Of a stretch of 64,000 bases of DNA, positions 20,901 through 31,620 are shown one piece after another. This DNA comes from Diplonema papillatum (taxonomy: Eukaryota; Euglenozoa; Diplonemea; Diplonemida; Diplonemidae), in assembly GCA_030068145.1 (NCBI GenBank), contig JAPJBO010000528.1, positions 1 to 64,000 of the forward strand. Reading direction: 5' to 3'. Numbering within the stretch: the stretch's first letter is position 1; each line of letters starts with the position of its first letter. A model generated the notes under the pieces. That model did no database searches. It was not told where the DNA came from and saw nothing but the letters and a program-made list of their open reading frames with translations. Both the position numbers and the translations under genes were made by a program.

Positions 20901-22515
20901 ACAGGACGCCGGCAATTGCTGTCCGGTCTTGTGCCGGGTGATGATGCGTCAGCTTGAAATACCGTCGTGGGGGGGCCGCCGGTTTCTCGGTTCTGTTGCG
21001 GATGCGCGCACTGAGGAGTCGTTCAAGGATTCGTACTTTGTCTGTGACGTCTTTTCCTTGAACGAAGGTTCTCAGCCACGTGCGTAGGCGGAGGGCGCGA
21101 TTGGGATGCCATGTTGACATGTCGTAGGTTCCCAGTCGGTCCTGTGGGAGTGTCAACAGGTGGTCCAACTGTTTCCTCAACCCAGAACAGAAGCCCGGGG
21201 AGGTGTCAATGTGGAGTTCGTCGTTTTCCATGCGGTGCCAGACGCTGCCGTCGGTGCGTCGTTTGCGGAGGCGTTGCGGTGGACGTTGCCTCCTCTTCTT
21301 CTTTGCAGCCTTGTTGTTGACCCTCTCTCCCTGTCGCCGATTCGTCATGTTCAATGGCGGGTTTAGCCATTTGATCCAAAACTCTTCGATTGGGAGAGCC
21401 ACGCGCGCGAAGTCAGCGGGCTGTACGTACAGCCGTTCCGGAACATTCTGTATCGGACACGCGTAGAGCTTCCGGCCTCGCTTTCGTAATTGTTGCGATA
21501 CACGGTTGCCCTTTGAGTTCCGATTTTCCCAGTGCTTGCTGTTTCGCACCTCGGCCGTCTTCGACGTCTGACCCACGTAGAGGACGGTGCCCCCTTCGTT
21601 CAGAAGTACGTAGATCACTCCCGTCGTGCTGTCGGCGACGTCGCTTCGGTCGGTTCCGCATTTGTTCCGCCCATTCGACACTTTTGTGCCGTATCGCTTC
21701 CAGAAGATTTCGATCGCGCTTTTTCTTCGGCTTCCGTGATCGTCGTCGTCGTCGTCAGGGTGGCGGCGCGTGTGGACAAAAGCGGCGAGGAAACGAGTGT
21801 CAGATTTGGGCCGGTTTGTTTTTTGTTTTCGCCGTTCTTTTCTGTTGGCGCGTGCACTTTTATTGTTTTTTTTGTTTTTTTGGTTTTTTTGGTTTTTTTC
21901 GTTTTGTTTTTTTGCCTCAGAGTCACGTGGTCGTTCTTCCGATTTTTCTTGGCGGCGTTTTCGTGCTTGTGCTCTGGGTTTTTCTTTTTGCGGCCTCTTT
22001 TGTTCGCGCTCCTTTTGTCGATCGTTGTGAACCGGGTGGCTAGTCGTTCCACGGTTCCTCTGTTCTGGGGCTGCTTGGGGTCTGGAAAGACCTTTCTCGC
22101 AGGGCTTCTTTGTTTTGGGGGCCGCTTGGGGTCTGGGGTGACCTTTGTCGCAGCGTTTCTCTTCCTTTCCCTCTCTCCGTGTCGCTGGGAAACGACCAAC
22201 AAGTTCAGGTCCTTCCTGGGAGTGGCGCTGTCGGAAAATAAGGCATTCGTCATCTGTCCGAATCGGATATCCGACGACTACCTTAGCGTCTGTTCCGTCG
22301 AGTTCATCATCAAAGTAGTTAACTTTCATGTTATCGGACTCGGTGGTGGTAGACGACGCAGCACTCCGCCTCGAATGGTTATGCTTCCTAGGCACTTTCA
22401 ATGGCGATTTAGAGACGGGTGTGGGATTTTTTATTTTGGGTCTATCAACGTGTCGGGCTGACAGGTCCAAAAGCGGTCCTGCGGCGTTTTTTAGGGCCAC
22501 ACGGCAAGGGGCCAT
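17995..22515 (-). CDS. Penelope-like retroelement polyprotein: GIY-YIG nuclease, RT and ubiquitin-specific protease
   Basis: One uninterrupted 1506-aa protein from ATG. Residues 1-290 are basic and low-complexity. About 298-390 is a GIY-YIG endonuclease (GVIYVLL...LYVGQT, an Arg in the following helix, then IEEFWIKWLNPPLN). About 588-610 has a CPC...H...GH motif found before some Penelope-type RTs. The RT has YLYGIPKLHK (~770), motif A TFDFKEMYTKIP (~882), motif B GIPMGGNASP (~972) and motif C RFIDDFL (~1018). Residues ~1226-1506 look like a ubiquitin-specific protease: Cys box GITNIRNSCFFAASVQFL (Cys ~1240, oxyanion Asn ~1235), two CxxC pairs (TCTIC, PCSTC) as in USP fingers, His box AGHYYTV (~1463) and YDD. 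An N-terminal nuclease is the permuted order of the Naiad/Chlamys group. A protease fusion is not something I know in this class. The ORF appears intact. Confidence 0.95.
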   Translation of the reverse strand: MAPCRVALKNAAGPLLDLSARHVDRPKIKNPTPVSKSPLKVPRKHNHSRRSAASSTTTESDNMKVNYFDDELDGTDAKVVVGYPIRTDDECLIFRQRHSQEGPELVGRFPATRREGKEEKRCDKGHPRPQAAPKTKKPCEKGLSRPQAAPEQRNRGTTSHPVHNDRQKEREQKRPQKEKPRAQARKRRQEKSEERPRDSEAKKQNEKNQKNQKNKKNNKSARANRKERRKQKTNRPKSDTRFLAAFVHTRRHPDDDDDDHGSRRKSAIEIFWKRYGTKVSNGRNKCGTDRSDVADSTTGVIYVLLNEGGTVLYVGQTSKTAEVRNSKHWENRNSKGNRVSQQLRKRGRKLYACPIQNVPERLYVQPADFARVALPIEEFWIKWLNPPLNMTNRRQGERVNNKAAKKKRRQRPPQRLRKRRTDGSVWHRMENDELHIDTSPGFCSGLRKQLDHLLTLPQDRLGTYDMSTWHPNRALRLRTWLRTFVQGKDVTDKVRILERLLSARIRNRTEKPAAPPRRYFKLTHHHPAQDRTAIAGVLSRARVRETCPNPAVLKNLMVSNRLKPPLVTLVSNVTEVSYEANQPTSSGSVCPCMQHMTPHRPDLGGHALGLATDLKTDEALLSLFRKGRKYRVASSPMTMYDSIRHDVEEFVNSNFPKASEDEKTRFSTTLVEEFDAVLGTLNAHTDEPQLRDALRTLKKLQEHLVFLPVDKTSHDFGFICKEKYKELLRDELQQSSTYQEVGESIDDVLERHRDFNKSHKFVHTDNLPYLYGIPKLHKPEPRMRYIAGVSEKGNVEKKDEQKDRDEKGRDKKRMKTRASTTPAHQEASGLLKLVLATLRSKDEAAFSQTGIRRFFVVESVDDVAVHIKTNYARLRKKAPRTFDFKEMYTKIPQKQIVDYVMSAVAEAFEYMKSEKGANVEAQRAKHRFEFGKPDESNTTSYNVEEIRALVSFIVGNTFVTNGGTCYQQVSGIPMGGNASPDLANLYCYWCEKQYIDGLVAKGLQEEARNHADSVRFIDDFLTWGVRPPPEDIYGMEYGETSKGVDDVVFLGMRIRMERNDKTDFIRMSVLDKGEEFPWNPIKYTHVESTVPRNTGTSIFKGALIRAARICNNMPDLKVEVMKVYYRLRNRGFSGRELRRTFDTFVAQTYGKYELDARVLSRFHHFVGKAYDEGRPTNEEKPYISIRTPQPPDGSPKHPPGRTSPQSTSPHKSEPTSTTHPATKPTNPPGRNGITNIRNSCFFAASVQFLARRTSFRLQLANLTHLDTNQQMVQRLFTDFDAGQNIHGTMATLRSLVFNTTADDSAHRDVHELLTWIRSCVTGDDDDQATVTYSRLTTCTICKESSRASPASEPFLMLELKNREKPYTESVEDLIKKVQNKRATKVDDFPCSTCNKKTVGSTKEDYTFPKQMDVLLQRAQLSKKTREEIKIPARTPIRQTILIGEDSYTVKGFIIHTGRATAGHYYTVLKEDDEWVCYDDQQVSVLSWEECARRFTTNGYVISLEKA

Positions 22516-23354
22516 CGTGTGGTTACAACATCCATGAGGTCGGTATCAGTTCGGGTCTCCGTCGTTGCCCGGGGTTCTGGTTTCCCTGGTCTTGCTGCAC
22601 TGGTGTGGATGGCACCTGTGCTTTTCTGTACCCTTTTTAGTTGGGGTATTTTTGCTTAGAAAGGACCCTGGAGTTCGTCCGTTCGTCTTCTTCCTGTCAG
22701 TTGTGAATGGCTGCCCCGACAAGAGCCACTGACGGGGAGTTGGCTTGGGGCTCGCTCAAAGGTTGTTCTAAGCTGGGGGAAAAAGTGGGGCGCAGGAAGG
22801 TTGACAGCCTTCCTCTCTGACGCGGGGTTGCGGGGCGGGGGTAAAATAAAACTTTTACTTTGCATCGGGGCCGGTACCGTATGGCGCTCGAAAGTACTGT
22901 AGTGGTACCGGCCGCGGCCAACAAAGGGATGCGGGGTTTTGCTTCCGGCTATCAGTCCCTGTGCTGCAGAGAAGCTGGGACGTCACATTTTGCATCCGGT
23001 AGGCGGGACGGGGGTAGGCAGCTGAGTGCTTTGTTTTCCGTTTCGCCACCCGGAAGACTGTTCTTTGTTGGGAAATGAAGGAGGGAAGAGAATAACTGGC
23101 AATTGACCTTTTCCCGCGTAGACAACGCGGTCCTTTCCAAATCTCGCCTTGTTTTGGGAATTCGGAGGTGGGGTGTTGTCAGTTCGATGCTGTTTATTGG
23201 GCCGTTCTCCTGCCGGTGCTGCTTTACTGCAGTCGGCCAGAGTTTTCCTATCTTCGTAGGTTGTTGGGTATTCCCTTGTTTTTGGGGAACTGTTGTCTTC
23301 TCCATTGGAGAGCAGAGTAAGACCTGTGTCTTCAGAAGACCGGCATACTCCGTA
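22516..23354 (-). other. 5' region of the Penelope-like element
   Basis: About 840 bp between the start codon of the polyprotein and the upstream flanking repeat, presumably the 5' untranslated/internal promoter region. It contains a GGTACC-flanked inverted pair near 22,871-22,907. No ORF is convincing. Confidence 0.6.
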
Positions 23355-23790
23355 GGGGGGAAAATCTTAGTTTCGTGTTCAGGCGCTACTTGCCTCTAAG
23401 TGTTTGATGCTAGCATCAAGTCTTCTTCGCGGAATGCAGAGTCTTTTTTCTTCTTTTTTTCTTTTTTTCCGTTTTCTGTTTTTTCTGTTCTTTCTTTCGT
23501 TGTCGCCAATTTCTTTTTTCTCCTTTTACTTCTAATTTTAACTTTAATTTTCTTTACCATGGTATTTTTGGACTTTCTGGTGCCGTAGAGTAGTTCTTCT
23601 TTCTCTATGCCGCCCACGTCGATGTTCGTTTAGCAGCGGCTGCCGAATCATGCCGTGGCACCGTCCTTTTGTGCGTCTGCCTTGCTGAAGAAGTGTGGGA
23701 AAGGAGTCCAGGACTCCGTGGTTTGAAACCATGTCTACTATGGCTTCACTTCCTCCTCCCTTCGTCCGTTTTTCTTTTAAAAAAAGGGGG
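23355..23790 (-). repeat. Penelope-like element flanking repeat (pLTR), upstream copy
   Basis: Direct repeat of 17,496-17,928 with a 2-base and a 1-base indel and a longer terminal G-run. About 99% identity between the two copies indicates a recent insertion. Confidence 0.9.
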
Positions 23791-23799
23791 GGGGGGACC

Positions 23800-25470
23800 A
23801 CAGGCTCAAGAGTAGGCACATAGTTCCAGATGGCACGAAGCCTTCCGCCCCCATTATTCCTGTCCTGCATAGCGTTGAGCACGGTGTCGGTGAAGTCATT
23901 CATCAACTGCTCCTCCTGCATGCGCCTCATCTCACAGGGTACCCCCTTCCTCACTAGGTGTGAGCTTCGATGCGTCCCCGACCTCTGCGGGAGTTCTCCC
24001 ATCTGTGCGTCTCAGTTTGGATTCAATATTCTACCTCTTCTCTCTCTCAGAAGAAGTCAGCGCGATAGCGATGCAAACAGAATAATATGCAGATGGCTGG
24101 GGACGGGCCCTGGGACTGCAAAACGCTTAGTGCGCACATTGTTTTTTACTCACACAACACAATAAATAACCCATCGACGACCATCACCCGGGGACTTTAA
24201 GCCTCCGGTTTCTCAAGCGAATTTCCACTCAAACAACGAACTGCGAGCACGACATCTCTCCCTCATACCTTTAGGCCCATTCCACGTCACCGGCCAACAT
24301 TCGGCGCAAACAGGCATTATTGCCTCGTCAACACAGCTCCCAGGAACAGGTCAACGAGGCTCTTCGCTGCCTCAGCAGTGTTGCTTTGGGCAATTGCGTA
24401 CCTGCTGCCATCCTTCGATGTGGTAGCCGTGGTAGTTCTCAGGCTCCCTCTCCGGAATCGAGCCCTAGTTCCCCGTTACCCGTTACAGCCACGGTAGTCC
24501 ACTACACTACCTTCAAAAGCTGATAGGGCAGAAGCTCTTGCGGGCTTGCACCGACTTGAAGTCGTGTGTCATCACTCATTTGACCTGCTTCATCTACACA
24601 CCGCTGCTATTGCTAGCGTTGATTCTCGGTCAATGGTATCCACCTCGACGAGGGTAAGCGTGCTGGGGGCAGCCAGAAAGGGACACACAGGAGAGGCGGG
24701 GAGGCTACTCCTTTGATTACTGTGGCGTCGCCTTCGTGGTCAGGAACGAACGAGAGAGTGACCACAGTTGTACACGTCCACACGGTGGTGTCCAGCCTCA
24801 GAAGCTGGAGTTAGGAGAAGGTGTACCCGAGACACCCCCGAAAGTGGGTGTGCTACAACTAAGACCGCGTGCAATTGCACACCCGAAAAGCGGGTGTGGC
24901 ACCGGCTGTTATAACTCCAGCTTTAGCTCCAGCTTCTCCAGAGACTGGGCTCCGCCGCGTAGGAAAGAGGTGTCCCGTTCGCAAATCCTGCAGGAAACAC
25001 CGTGAGTGCATAAAACCGTCACTGCATACCACCGTCAGTGCAAATTCCCGTCAAATTGGGGTCTGGCGGTAATATGCACGAACGTCATGTGCGTACTTTG
25101 CAGTTTCAAGCCTACCCGGCGTCAACAGTCAACCGAACACTCTGAAACCGGAGTTGAACTCTATTAACAATGTTAACCTTAACAAACAAAAACGGAGACC
25201 TGGAAACCCCGGAATCTCAAGCGAACTTGAAAAGGTGTTTCATTCAGCTAATCCCGAGCAGAGCCCCGGCAGGAGCGCGGATCTCCGACTGGATCCGTCA
25301 TTTGTTTCTGGTCAACTCGTTTGGCTGGAGAGCCCTGCCACTGCTCGCCGGGACTGAATACCTGTGTAGCAGAGCATGCGGGGGGGCATGCCAGGCTGGA
25401 AAAGAAGGGGTTTCTTAGATTTGCCCACCCGGTGCCTCAAAAAGTGTCACTTGCAGGGATTCGTTTATTT
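23800..25470. other. Gene-free stretch
   Basis: No supported gene. The recurrent CCGG...TCAAGCGAA motif occurs at 24,191 and 25,195. The segment 24,825-24,910 carries CACACCCGAAAAGCGGGTGTG-type hairpins related to 11,970 and 29,915. CTCCAGCTTTAGCTCCAGC strings here recur before the glutamine-rich gene. Confidence 0.5.
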
Positions 25471-25474
25471 TTTG

Positions 25475-25560
25475 AACCCGAAAAAGTGCCACATTGCAGG
25501 ACTCGAACTCACGACCTTCAAACCTTCCGTTAGGTGAGGCACGTGCTTACATATGACTCG
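25475..25560 (-). ncRNA. tRNA-like sequence, possible SINE head
   Basis: On the minus strand GTCGTGAGTTCGAGTCCTGC is an excellent tRNA T-arm/B-box string. It is followed by a 3' segment GTGGCAC that can pair (one mismatch) with GTGCCTC upstream, then TTTTT. The intervening D and anticodon arms do not fold well, so this is more likely a tRNA-derived repeat or pseudogene than a functional tRNA. Confidence 0.35.
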
Positions 25561-25599
25561 ATGCTAGCATCAGGCATGCATCAGAGCCAGGCTGCTGCC

Positions 25600-26900
25600 C
25601 AAACGCTGAACAAAGACCTTTCGCCAAACACTGCATTGTTGGACACTCCCTGCGAAGAGTTCGCTGCCTTCTAGCTTTTCAGACCGGTTACAACCAGTCC
25701 AGTAGCAGAAGTGTACGCAGCGCCTTTCCGTGTTTCGTTCCTCCCTCTCCCTTACAACCACAGTAGTAGAAGTGTAAACAACGCATTTCCGTGTTTCTTT
25801 CCCCTGGCTTCCACCGTAAAGCGTGGTCCGCGCAATTGGGGTCCGTGTACGGCGCAGGAACACTGTTAAGCTCTGCCTGCGCTTGCAACACCATTCCCCC
25901 GTAGGGGTGGCCGCACCTCTCGCGGGAGAGACCGCCCCCTTGCACTCTAGCTCCCAGGACCCGCTTTTCCCCTCTCCCCCAGCTCCCGCTGCTGGGTAAA
26001 ACATGGTCGACACAATCGGGGGGTTTGTGCAAACGACACCGTGGCACTGTGTTGTGCTTTCCCTCCCGCTTCTGTATTACGTGGTCGGCACAGTAGGGAG
26101 TCTGTGCGTGACGGCTCAGTAGCACTGTTTTGTGCTTTCCCTCGCTTCTGTATTACGTGATCCACACAGTAGGGGGTTTGAGTCCGACGACTCAGTAGCA
26201 CTGTTTTGTGCTTTCCCTTCCGCTTCTGTATTACGTGATCCACACAGTAGGGGGTTTGAGTCCGACGGCTCAGTAGCACTGTTTTGTGCTTTCGGTGCGT
26301 TCGACAGGCCTGTTCTGGCAGGTAACAACCGGTAGCCGTCAGGTAGGCTGCCACGGTGCACAACTCAGAGCCATTGGATGTCAAATGTTGCAGAGTACAA
26401 ACCCCCGTATAAAACTACCGCCCGCTGCGCTGCCAGTAGCAGCCAGCAACCGTCAGGTAGGCTGCCACGGCACACAACCCAAAACCAAACACACCAGCCT
26501 TTCTCTCCCGCTTTTGTTTTCGTACCTCTCGAGCATTGTTTTCCTCACAAGCGCCAGCTTGGGAGGAAATGCTTGACAAAAGCCGCCAGACAAAGAACCA
26601 AAGGGATTTCCAAGTGCTGTAACTACGGAACGGACGAGAGGGTCTACCCCTACACGACAAACCACACAAACAGGTCAAAGTCCTGAGTGAGAAAACAACA
26701 CACGGTGGTGTAAGCGAAGAACAAATCAGATTGTGTTTGTATTGTACTTGCCCCCTCTACCTCTGTATTTCCTCCCTTCCATTCAGAGTCAAAACAGCTA
26801 CGTCGAGTATTTTTTGACCGGTGGTTTTTTTCGTAGTAACAATGCTTTGTAAACACGAAAGAGAATTTCTTCTCGGTGTCGGTCGCAACACTTACAAACA
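25600..26900. repeat. Dispersed repeat F, copy 2, with extension
   Basis: About 25,690-26,480 matches 160-960, including the 77-78 bp tandem units at 26,114-26,330. The extension 26,540-26,790 is matched in inverted orientation by about 39,640-40,060. No gene. Confidence 0.8.
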
Positions 26901-27013
26901 TGGCTAGCCGTAGTTAAAGTGTATACGTATACCTACTACCCTCATACCACCCGCCTCACAGCCTCAATGGTCAACCGGAGACCCTAAAACACCGAACCTC
27001 TAAACCACAGTAA

Positions 27014-27226
27014 CATGCAGGGTCAAAACCTTGTGTCTTTTTGGAAATGGCAAAAAAAAAAAATTCCGGAAAAAAATTGGGTTTTTTGAATTTTAAAAGT
27101 TTGGAACAAACTCTGCAGGAATTTTTGATGAAGTTGAGCAAATTTTTTTTTTCCCAACTTTTCTTTTTGGGGTTCATCGGCCCCGCGGGAGCGTTTTAAA
27201 AAGACACAAGGTTTTGACCCTGCATG
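27014..27226. mobile_element. 213-bp MITE with perfect inverted ends and GTAA duplication
   Basis: The ends CATGCAGGGTCAAAACC... and ...GGTTTTGACCCTGCATG are inverted over about 29 bp. GTAA lies immediately outside both ends (27,010-27,013 and 27,227-27,230). A paralogous empty site exists at about 4025-4046 (CTCTAAACCACAATAAACGC), so the insertion boundaries are well supported. The interior is A/T-rich and non-coding. Confidence 0.9.
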
Positions 27227-27229
27227 GTA

Positions 27230-28245
27230 AACGCTAGAGAACGCTGGCAGCGTGATTGGCCTAACAATCATATTCACCCTACCAATCACTACCAGGCTAA
27301 TCCTCCCCGGCACACGGACAGGGCATTAGCTTCCCATTCCAAATTCCGTCAGCTGACGGAATTTGGAAATCATGGCGGCTCAAAAAAATAAAAATAAAAA
27401 AGTGCAAAAAACGACCTTCGATGAAAAAGTCGTGGGGGTCCGGTGGAGGCTAGGCCGCTGTGCCACGAAGCTGGCTGGCGATCAAGGGCTGGGCTGGCGG
27501 TCAGGGACTGGGCATCGGTGGGTCGCCGCTGGGCATGGTGGGCTGGCTGGCAGAACTGGGGCTGCCGCGGGAGCTGAGCCGAGTGAGAGTCGAGGCTCAG
27601 AAGTAGCCCGGAGTTCGTGACAGATTCTTTCCGAGTTGACACAAGTGCCTTGTTCCGTGTGATATCCGGTCTGCATCTACTCGTGCCAATGATTTACCAG
27701 CACACAGTATCTGAGTTGTGGATGAATTTGAAATGGGCTCTTGTTCATTCTTCAGGAATGTGCACCCGGGGGAGCGGGCGAGGGTCACACAGGTGGCAAA
27801 CAGTGCCACCAGTACGTTGGTGGGTATGTTTAACGCGACAAACGGACTGAGAAGTACAAACTCTTTCTCCACCTGAATGTACTGTACCGTTTGCCAGGGG
27901 CGGACCCCCCCGGACCCCCCCCCTTTTGGAAGGTTCGGGTGGCCCACACAAAGGCTTATAAGTTTCAGAGCGGGAAAAGCAAATTGGCTATTGAGACGGA
28001 ATTTGGAAAACTGAGGCAAAATGAAGCTAATAGCCTGGGCACGGACAAACAAAAACACACAACCATACAATACCTTAAAGGAACCTTTATGACTACGGTC
28101 ACCCGGAGACTATAAAACCCCGGATCCCTAAGCGAACTTGTACCCTAAAAAAAAAAAGAAAACGACGGCAACACAAAAAAACTGACTGCGCGATAATCGC
28201 CGGAAACACAAAAAATGGCACGGCAGTGTAGCACTGTTCTGCACT
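27230..28245. other. Gene-free stretch
   Basis: Nothing coding is supported. A related copy of 27,235-27,310 appears inverted at about 40,945-41,030. A copy of the recurrent CCCCGGATCCCTAAGCGAAC motif is at 28,100-28,150. Confidence 0.5.
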
Positions 28246-28505
28246 GCCTGCGCCCACACCGCATTCTACATCCTTGTGTGTGTAGAGGTGGCCGAACTTC
28301 TTGCTGGAGAGGTCCCCTTGCACTCTAGCTCCCTTGGACCTTCCGGACCTCTTTGATCCTGTAATACGCAGCCCACGCAAATCGGGGTCTGGCGTGCGAC
28401 TCTCGCTACAATTAGTACGGACTCCGGGGTGCCCAGTGTACCCCGTGTTGACAACAATCAAGGCCCTCGCCACATCATTTACAAACAACTGCGATAATCC
28501 AAAAA
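28246..28505. repeat. Dispersed repeat adjoining (GT)n, second copy
   Basis: Matches about 1085-1350 (CTGCGCCCACACCGCATTC onward). It ends at the long GT microsatellite. Confidence 0.8.
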
Positions 28506-28510
28506 AAAGT

Positions 28511-29043
<533 letters not shown>

Positions 29044-29488
29044 TAGCCAAGCATGAAATGTTGGAGGAAATGAGAAGCGCGTCTCCGCGTCCAGCAAGGG
29101 AAATACTTGAGGAGGCTGCCCGTTGCCAAAGATCAAAGGCTGTAGCCCACACGAAAACACTGGCGTGCGTAAGCGTTCGACGAATAGTATGCGACAGTTG
29201 GCGGTGTACCTCTTAACGAGCGTAGGCGTTGTCAACAAAAAGACGACTTTGCGGTTGCAATGTTTCTTTGACGACTAATAGCAATCCGAACGACAGGTTT
29301 GCCGCTCCAATCCGACAAGAGACGCAAAGTAGCTTGCTTCCCCTCCCTCCCTTCCCACTTGCTTCATTTTTCTTCGGAGTTCCTATGGCACACTTCATAG
29401 CAAGATTAGCAGCTTCTGGCTTCACCTTTTACTCCAACCATACGGCGCGCGGTAAGAGCAGGAGCGGTGGACGAGAGTGACAGACACG

Positions 29489-29883
29489 CATCTCCAGCTT
29501 TAACTTGAACCCCACCTTCTCTGAGGCTGGACTCCACCATGCACTCAAGTTTTCTCCAGTGAGGGGGGGCAGGGGTCCCCTGGCAAGAAAGAAGGGGGCT
29601 TAGCGCCCGGGGGCGGGGGGGGATGTCGCCCCCGCGGCAATGCGGAAGCTGGCGCCGCCGTCGTGCGCGCGGACCGGCGGCGGCGCGGCGTGGCTGGCCG
29701 CGGGGATCCAAGCGGAGAAGGCGCTGCACCGCACACCGGCACGCTCATCCCGTCGCATCCGCCGACGGCTCGAAGGACAAGCCGGAACGGCCTCTGCTCT
29801 ACGACGTGACCCTGCCGTAAGTCGAAGTCATCGAAGGCCCCGTCATGCTCACTAGAGCTTTCCGTGGTGGTGACTTTGGGGGG
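29489..29883 (+). pseudogene. Truncated 5' copy of the glutamine-rich amidohydrolase-like gene
   Basis: Matches the upstream leader and N-terminal coding part of the gene at 31,760 (leader from about 31,620; coding part to about 32,105). It has small deletions, a stop where the gene has Tyr (CCGTAA versus CCGTAC), and then breaks off into unrelated repeat. It is a partial duplication lying 2 kb upstream in the same orientation. Confidence 0.85.
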
Positions 29884-30149
29884 AGAAGCAAGTGTGCTGC
29901 AACCAAAACGCATGTAAACCCACACCCGAAAAACGGCTGTGACACCGGGGTTTTAAATGGAGGTTTCATGTCAGCTACTTTCGTGCAAGCGTCGGCAGGA
30001 GCGAACTCTACCAAACAGTATCCTTCGATTTTGTTTTGGTGTCTCGCAGCTGTCGCTTCCCGGAATTGACGTAGACCGGGAGCAGAGTACCAGGTGCGGC
30101 GCGTGTTCTCCGCTGCATCTCTTGGAACCCGAAGGGTTCTAACGCTGAC

Positions 30150-30890
30150 TGGACCCATTGTGTGATCCGCTTCGGCGCTGACTGCTTTGGAAGAGGGACA
30201 CTGCTTGGCACTCTCTGCATACCCATTTGCTATGATCTGCTTCAGTGCGGACTGCTTTGGAAGAGGGACTGCTCGCTTCGTGCTGATCTGCCCTACAAGA
30301 GACACTGCTTGGCACTCTCTGAATGCCCATTGGCTGATCCGCTTCGGCGACGACCGCTTTGGAAGAGGGACACTGCTTGGCACTCCCTGCATACCCATTG
30401 GCTGATCCGCTTCGGCGACGACCGCTTTGGAAGAGGGACTGCTCGCTTCGTGCTGATCTGCCCTACAAGAGACACGGCTTGGCACTCTCTGCATACCCAT
30501 TGGCTGATCCGTTCGGCGACGACCGCTTTGGAAGAGGGACACTGCTTGGCACTCTCTGAATACCATTGACTATGATCCGCTTCGGCGCTGACTGCTTTGG
30601 AAAAGGGACTGCTCGCTTCGTGCTGATCTGCCCTTCAAGAGACACTGCTTGGCACTCTCTGCATACCCATTAGCTATGATCTGCTTCAGTGCTGACTGCT
30701 TTGGAAGAGGGACTGCTCGCTTCGTGCTGATCTGCCCTTCAAGAGACACTGCTTGGCACTCTCTGCATACCCATTAGCTATGATCTGCTTCAGTGCTGAC
30801 TGCTTTGGAAGAGGGACTGCTCGCTTCGTGCTGATCTGCCCTACAAGAGACACTGCTTGGCACTCTCTGCATACTATTGACTGCGGTCCG
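30150..30890. repeat. Minisatellite with 69- and ~103-bp units
   Basis: About eight units, each with GCTTTGGAAGAGGGAC, CACTGCTTGGCACTC and TGATC(C/T)GCTTC. The longer unit includes TGCTCGCTTCGTGCTGATCTG and the short unit lacks it. Unit starts are near 30,233, 30,334, 30,403, 30,505, 30,575, 30,678 and 30,781. Confidence 0.85.
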
Positions 30891-30899
30891 CTTTGGCTT

Positions 30900-31620
30900 T
30901 TGCGGACCTCCCGAGCAGGTTGGAGCACAACTGGTCTGAGTTGAGCTTCTGCGGCCTAAGACCCCGAAGGCGTGTCCTCCGGCAAGGTGTGGTGGAAAAG
31001 GAGCTCCACAAGCTGGTTGAAGAAGAACGTCGTTCACCAGCTGCGCTTCCGCGCGTCTGGCCTCAGCGTAAGAAGGGGAGAGACCGTTTCAGTCTGCGTT
31101 CTCTCCCCTCCCACATTCTTCTCTGCTGGCAAAGGACCATTGGGATAGGAGCCATTGGGACAATCCCATGGACCGCGTGAATGGCGCGAACGGGCCCACG
31201 GCAGCGCAAGCCCGTGCCCACACGCCGGTCGTAGCTAACGGTGGTCGCGCATGCAGCCTGTCTGCTCGCGGTCGCGCCGGCCCGGCCCGCAACCGCAGCC
31301 GCCAAGGCGGCCACATTCGCCCGTGCCCACACGCCGGCCAGCTCTTCCCACCGAGCTAGCAATCCAGCTAAGGAGCACAACCGAGGATCCCGTAGTGTCA
31401 GCGGTCCGGACAAGGGACGGAGCCGAGGCCCGTTTGGTAGAACAGCGCATCAAACATGAGTTTAATTCGCACGCCGGGTCGGCGCCTACGGCTCCGAAGG
31501 CAACCGCACGGAAGGAGAATTAAACTCCAGCTTTAACTTTAGCTCCACCTTCTCCGAGGCATGGACTCCACCATGCACTCAACAGTTCTCCATACCCGAA
31601 AAACGGCTGTGACATCCGCT
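30900..31620. other. Gene-free GC-rich stretch
   Basis: No supported gene. A CCCGTGCCCACACGCCGG string is repeated at about 31,215 and 31,320. Sequence at 31,510-31,600 is related to 24,920 and 29,490. Confidence 0.45.

Noticed and set aside
25475..25560. Functional tRNA gene
   Set aside because: The T-arm is good, but the D and anticodon arms do not form and the acceptor stem has a mismatch; kept only as a tRNA-like repeat.
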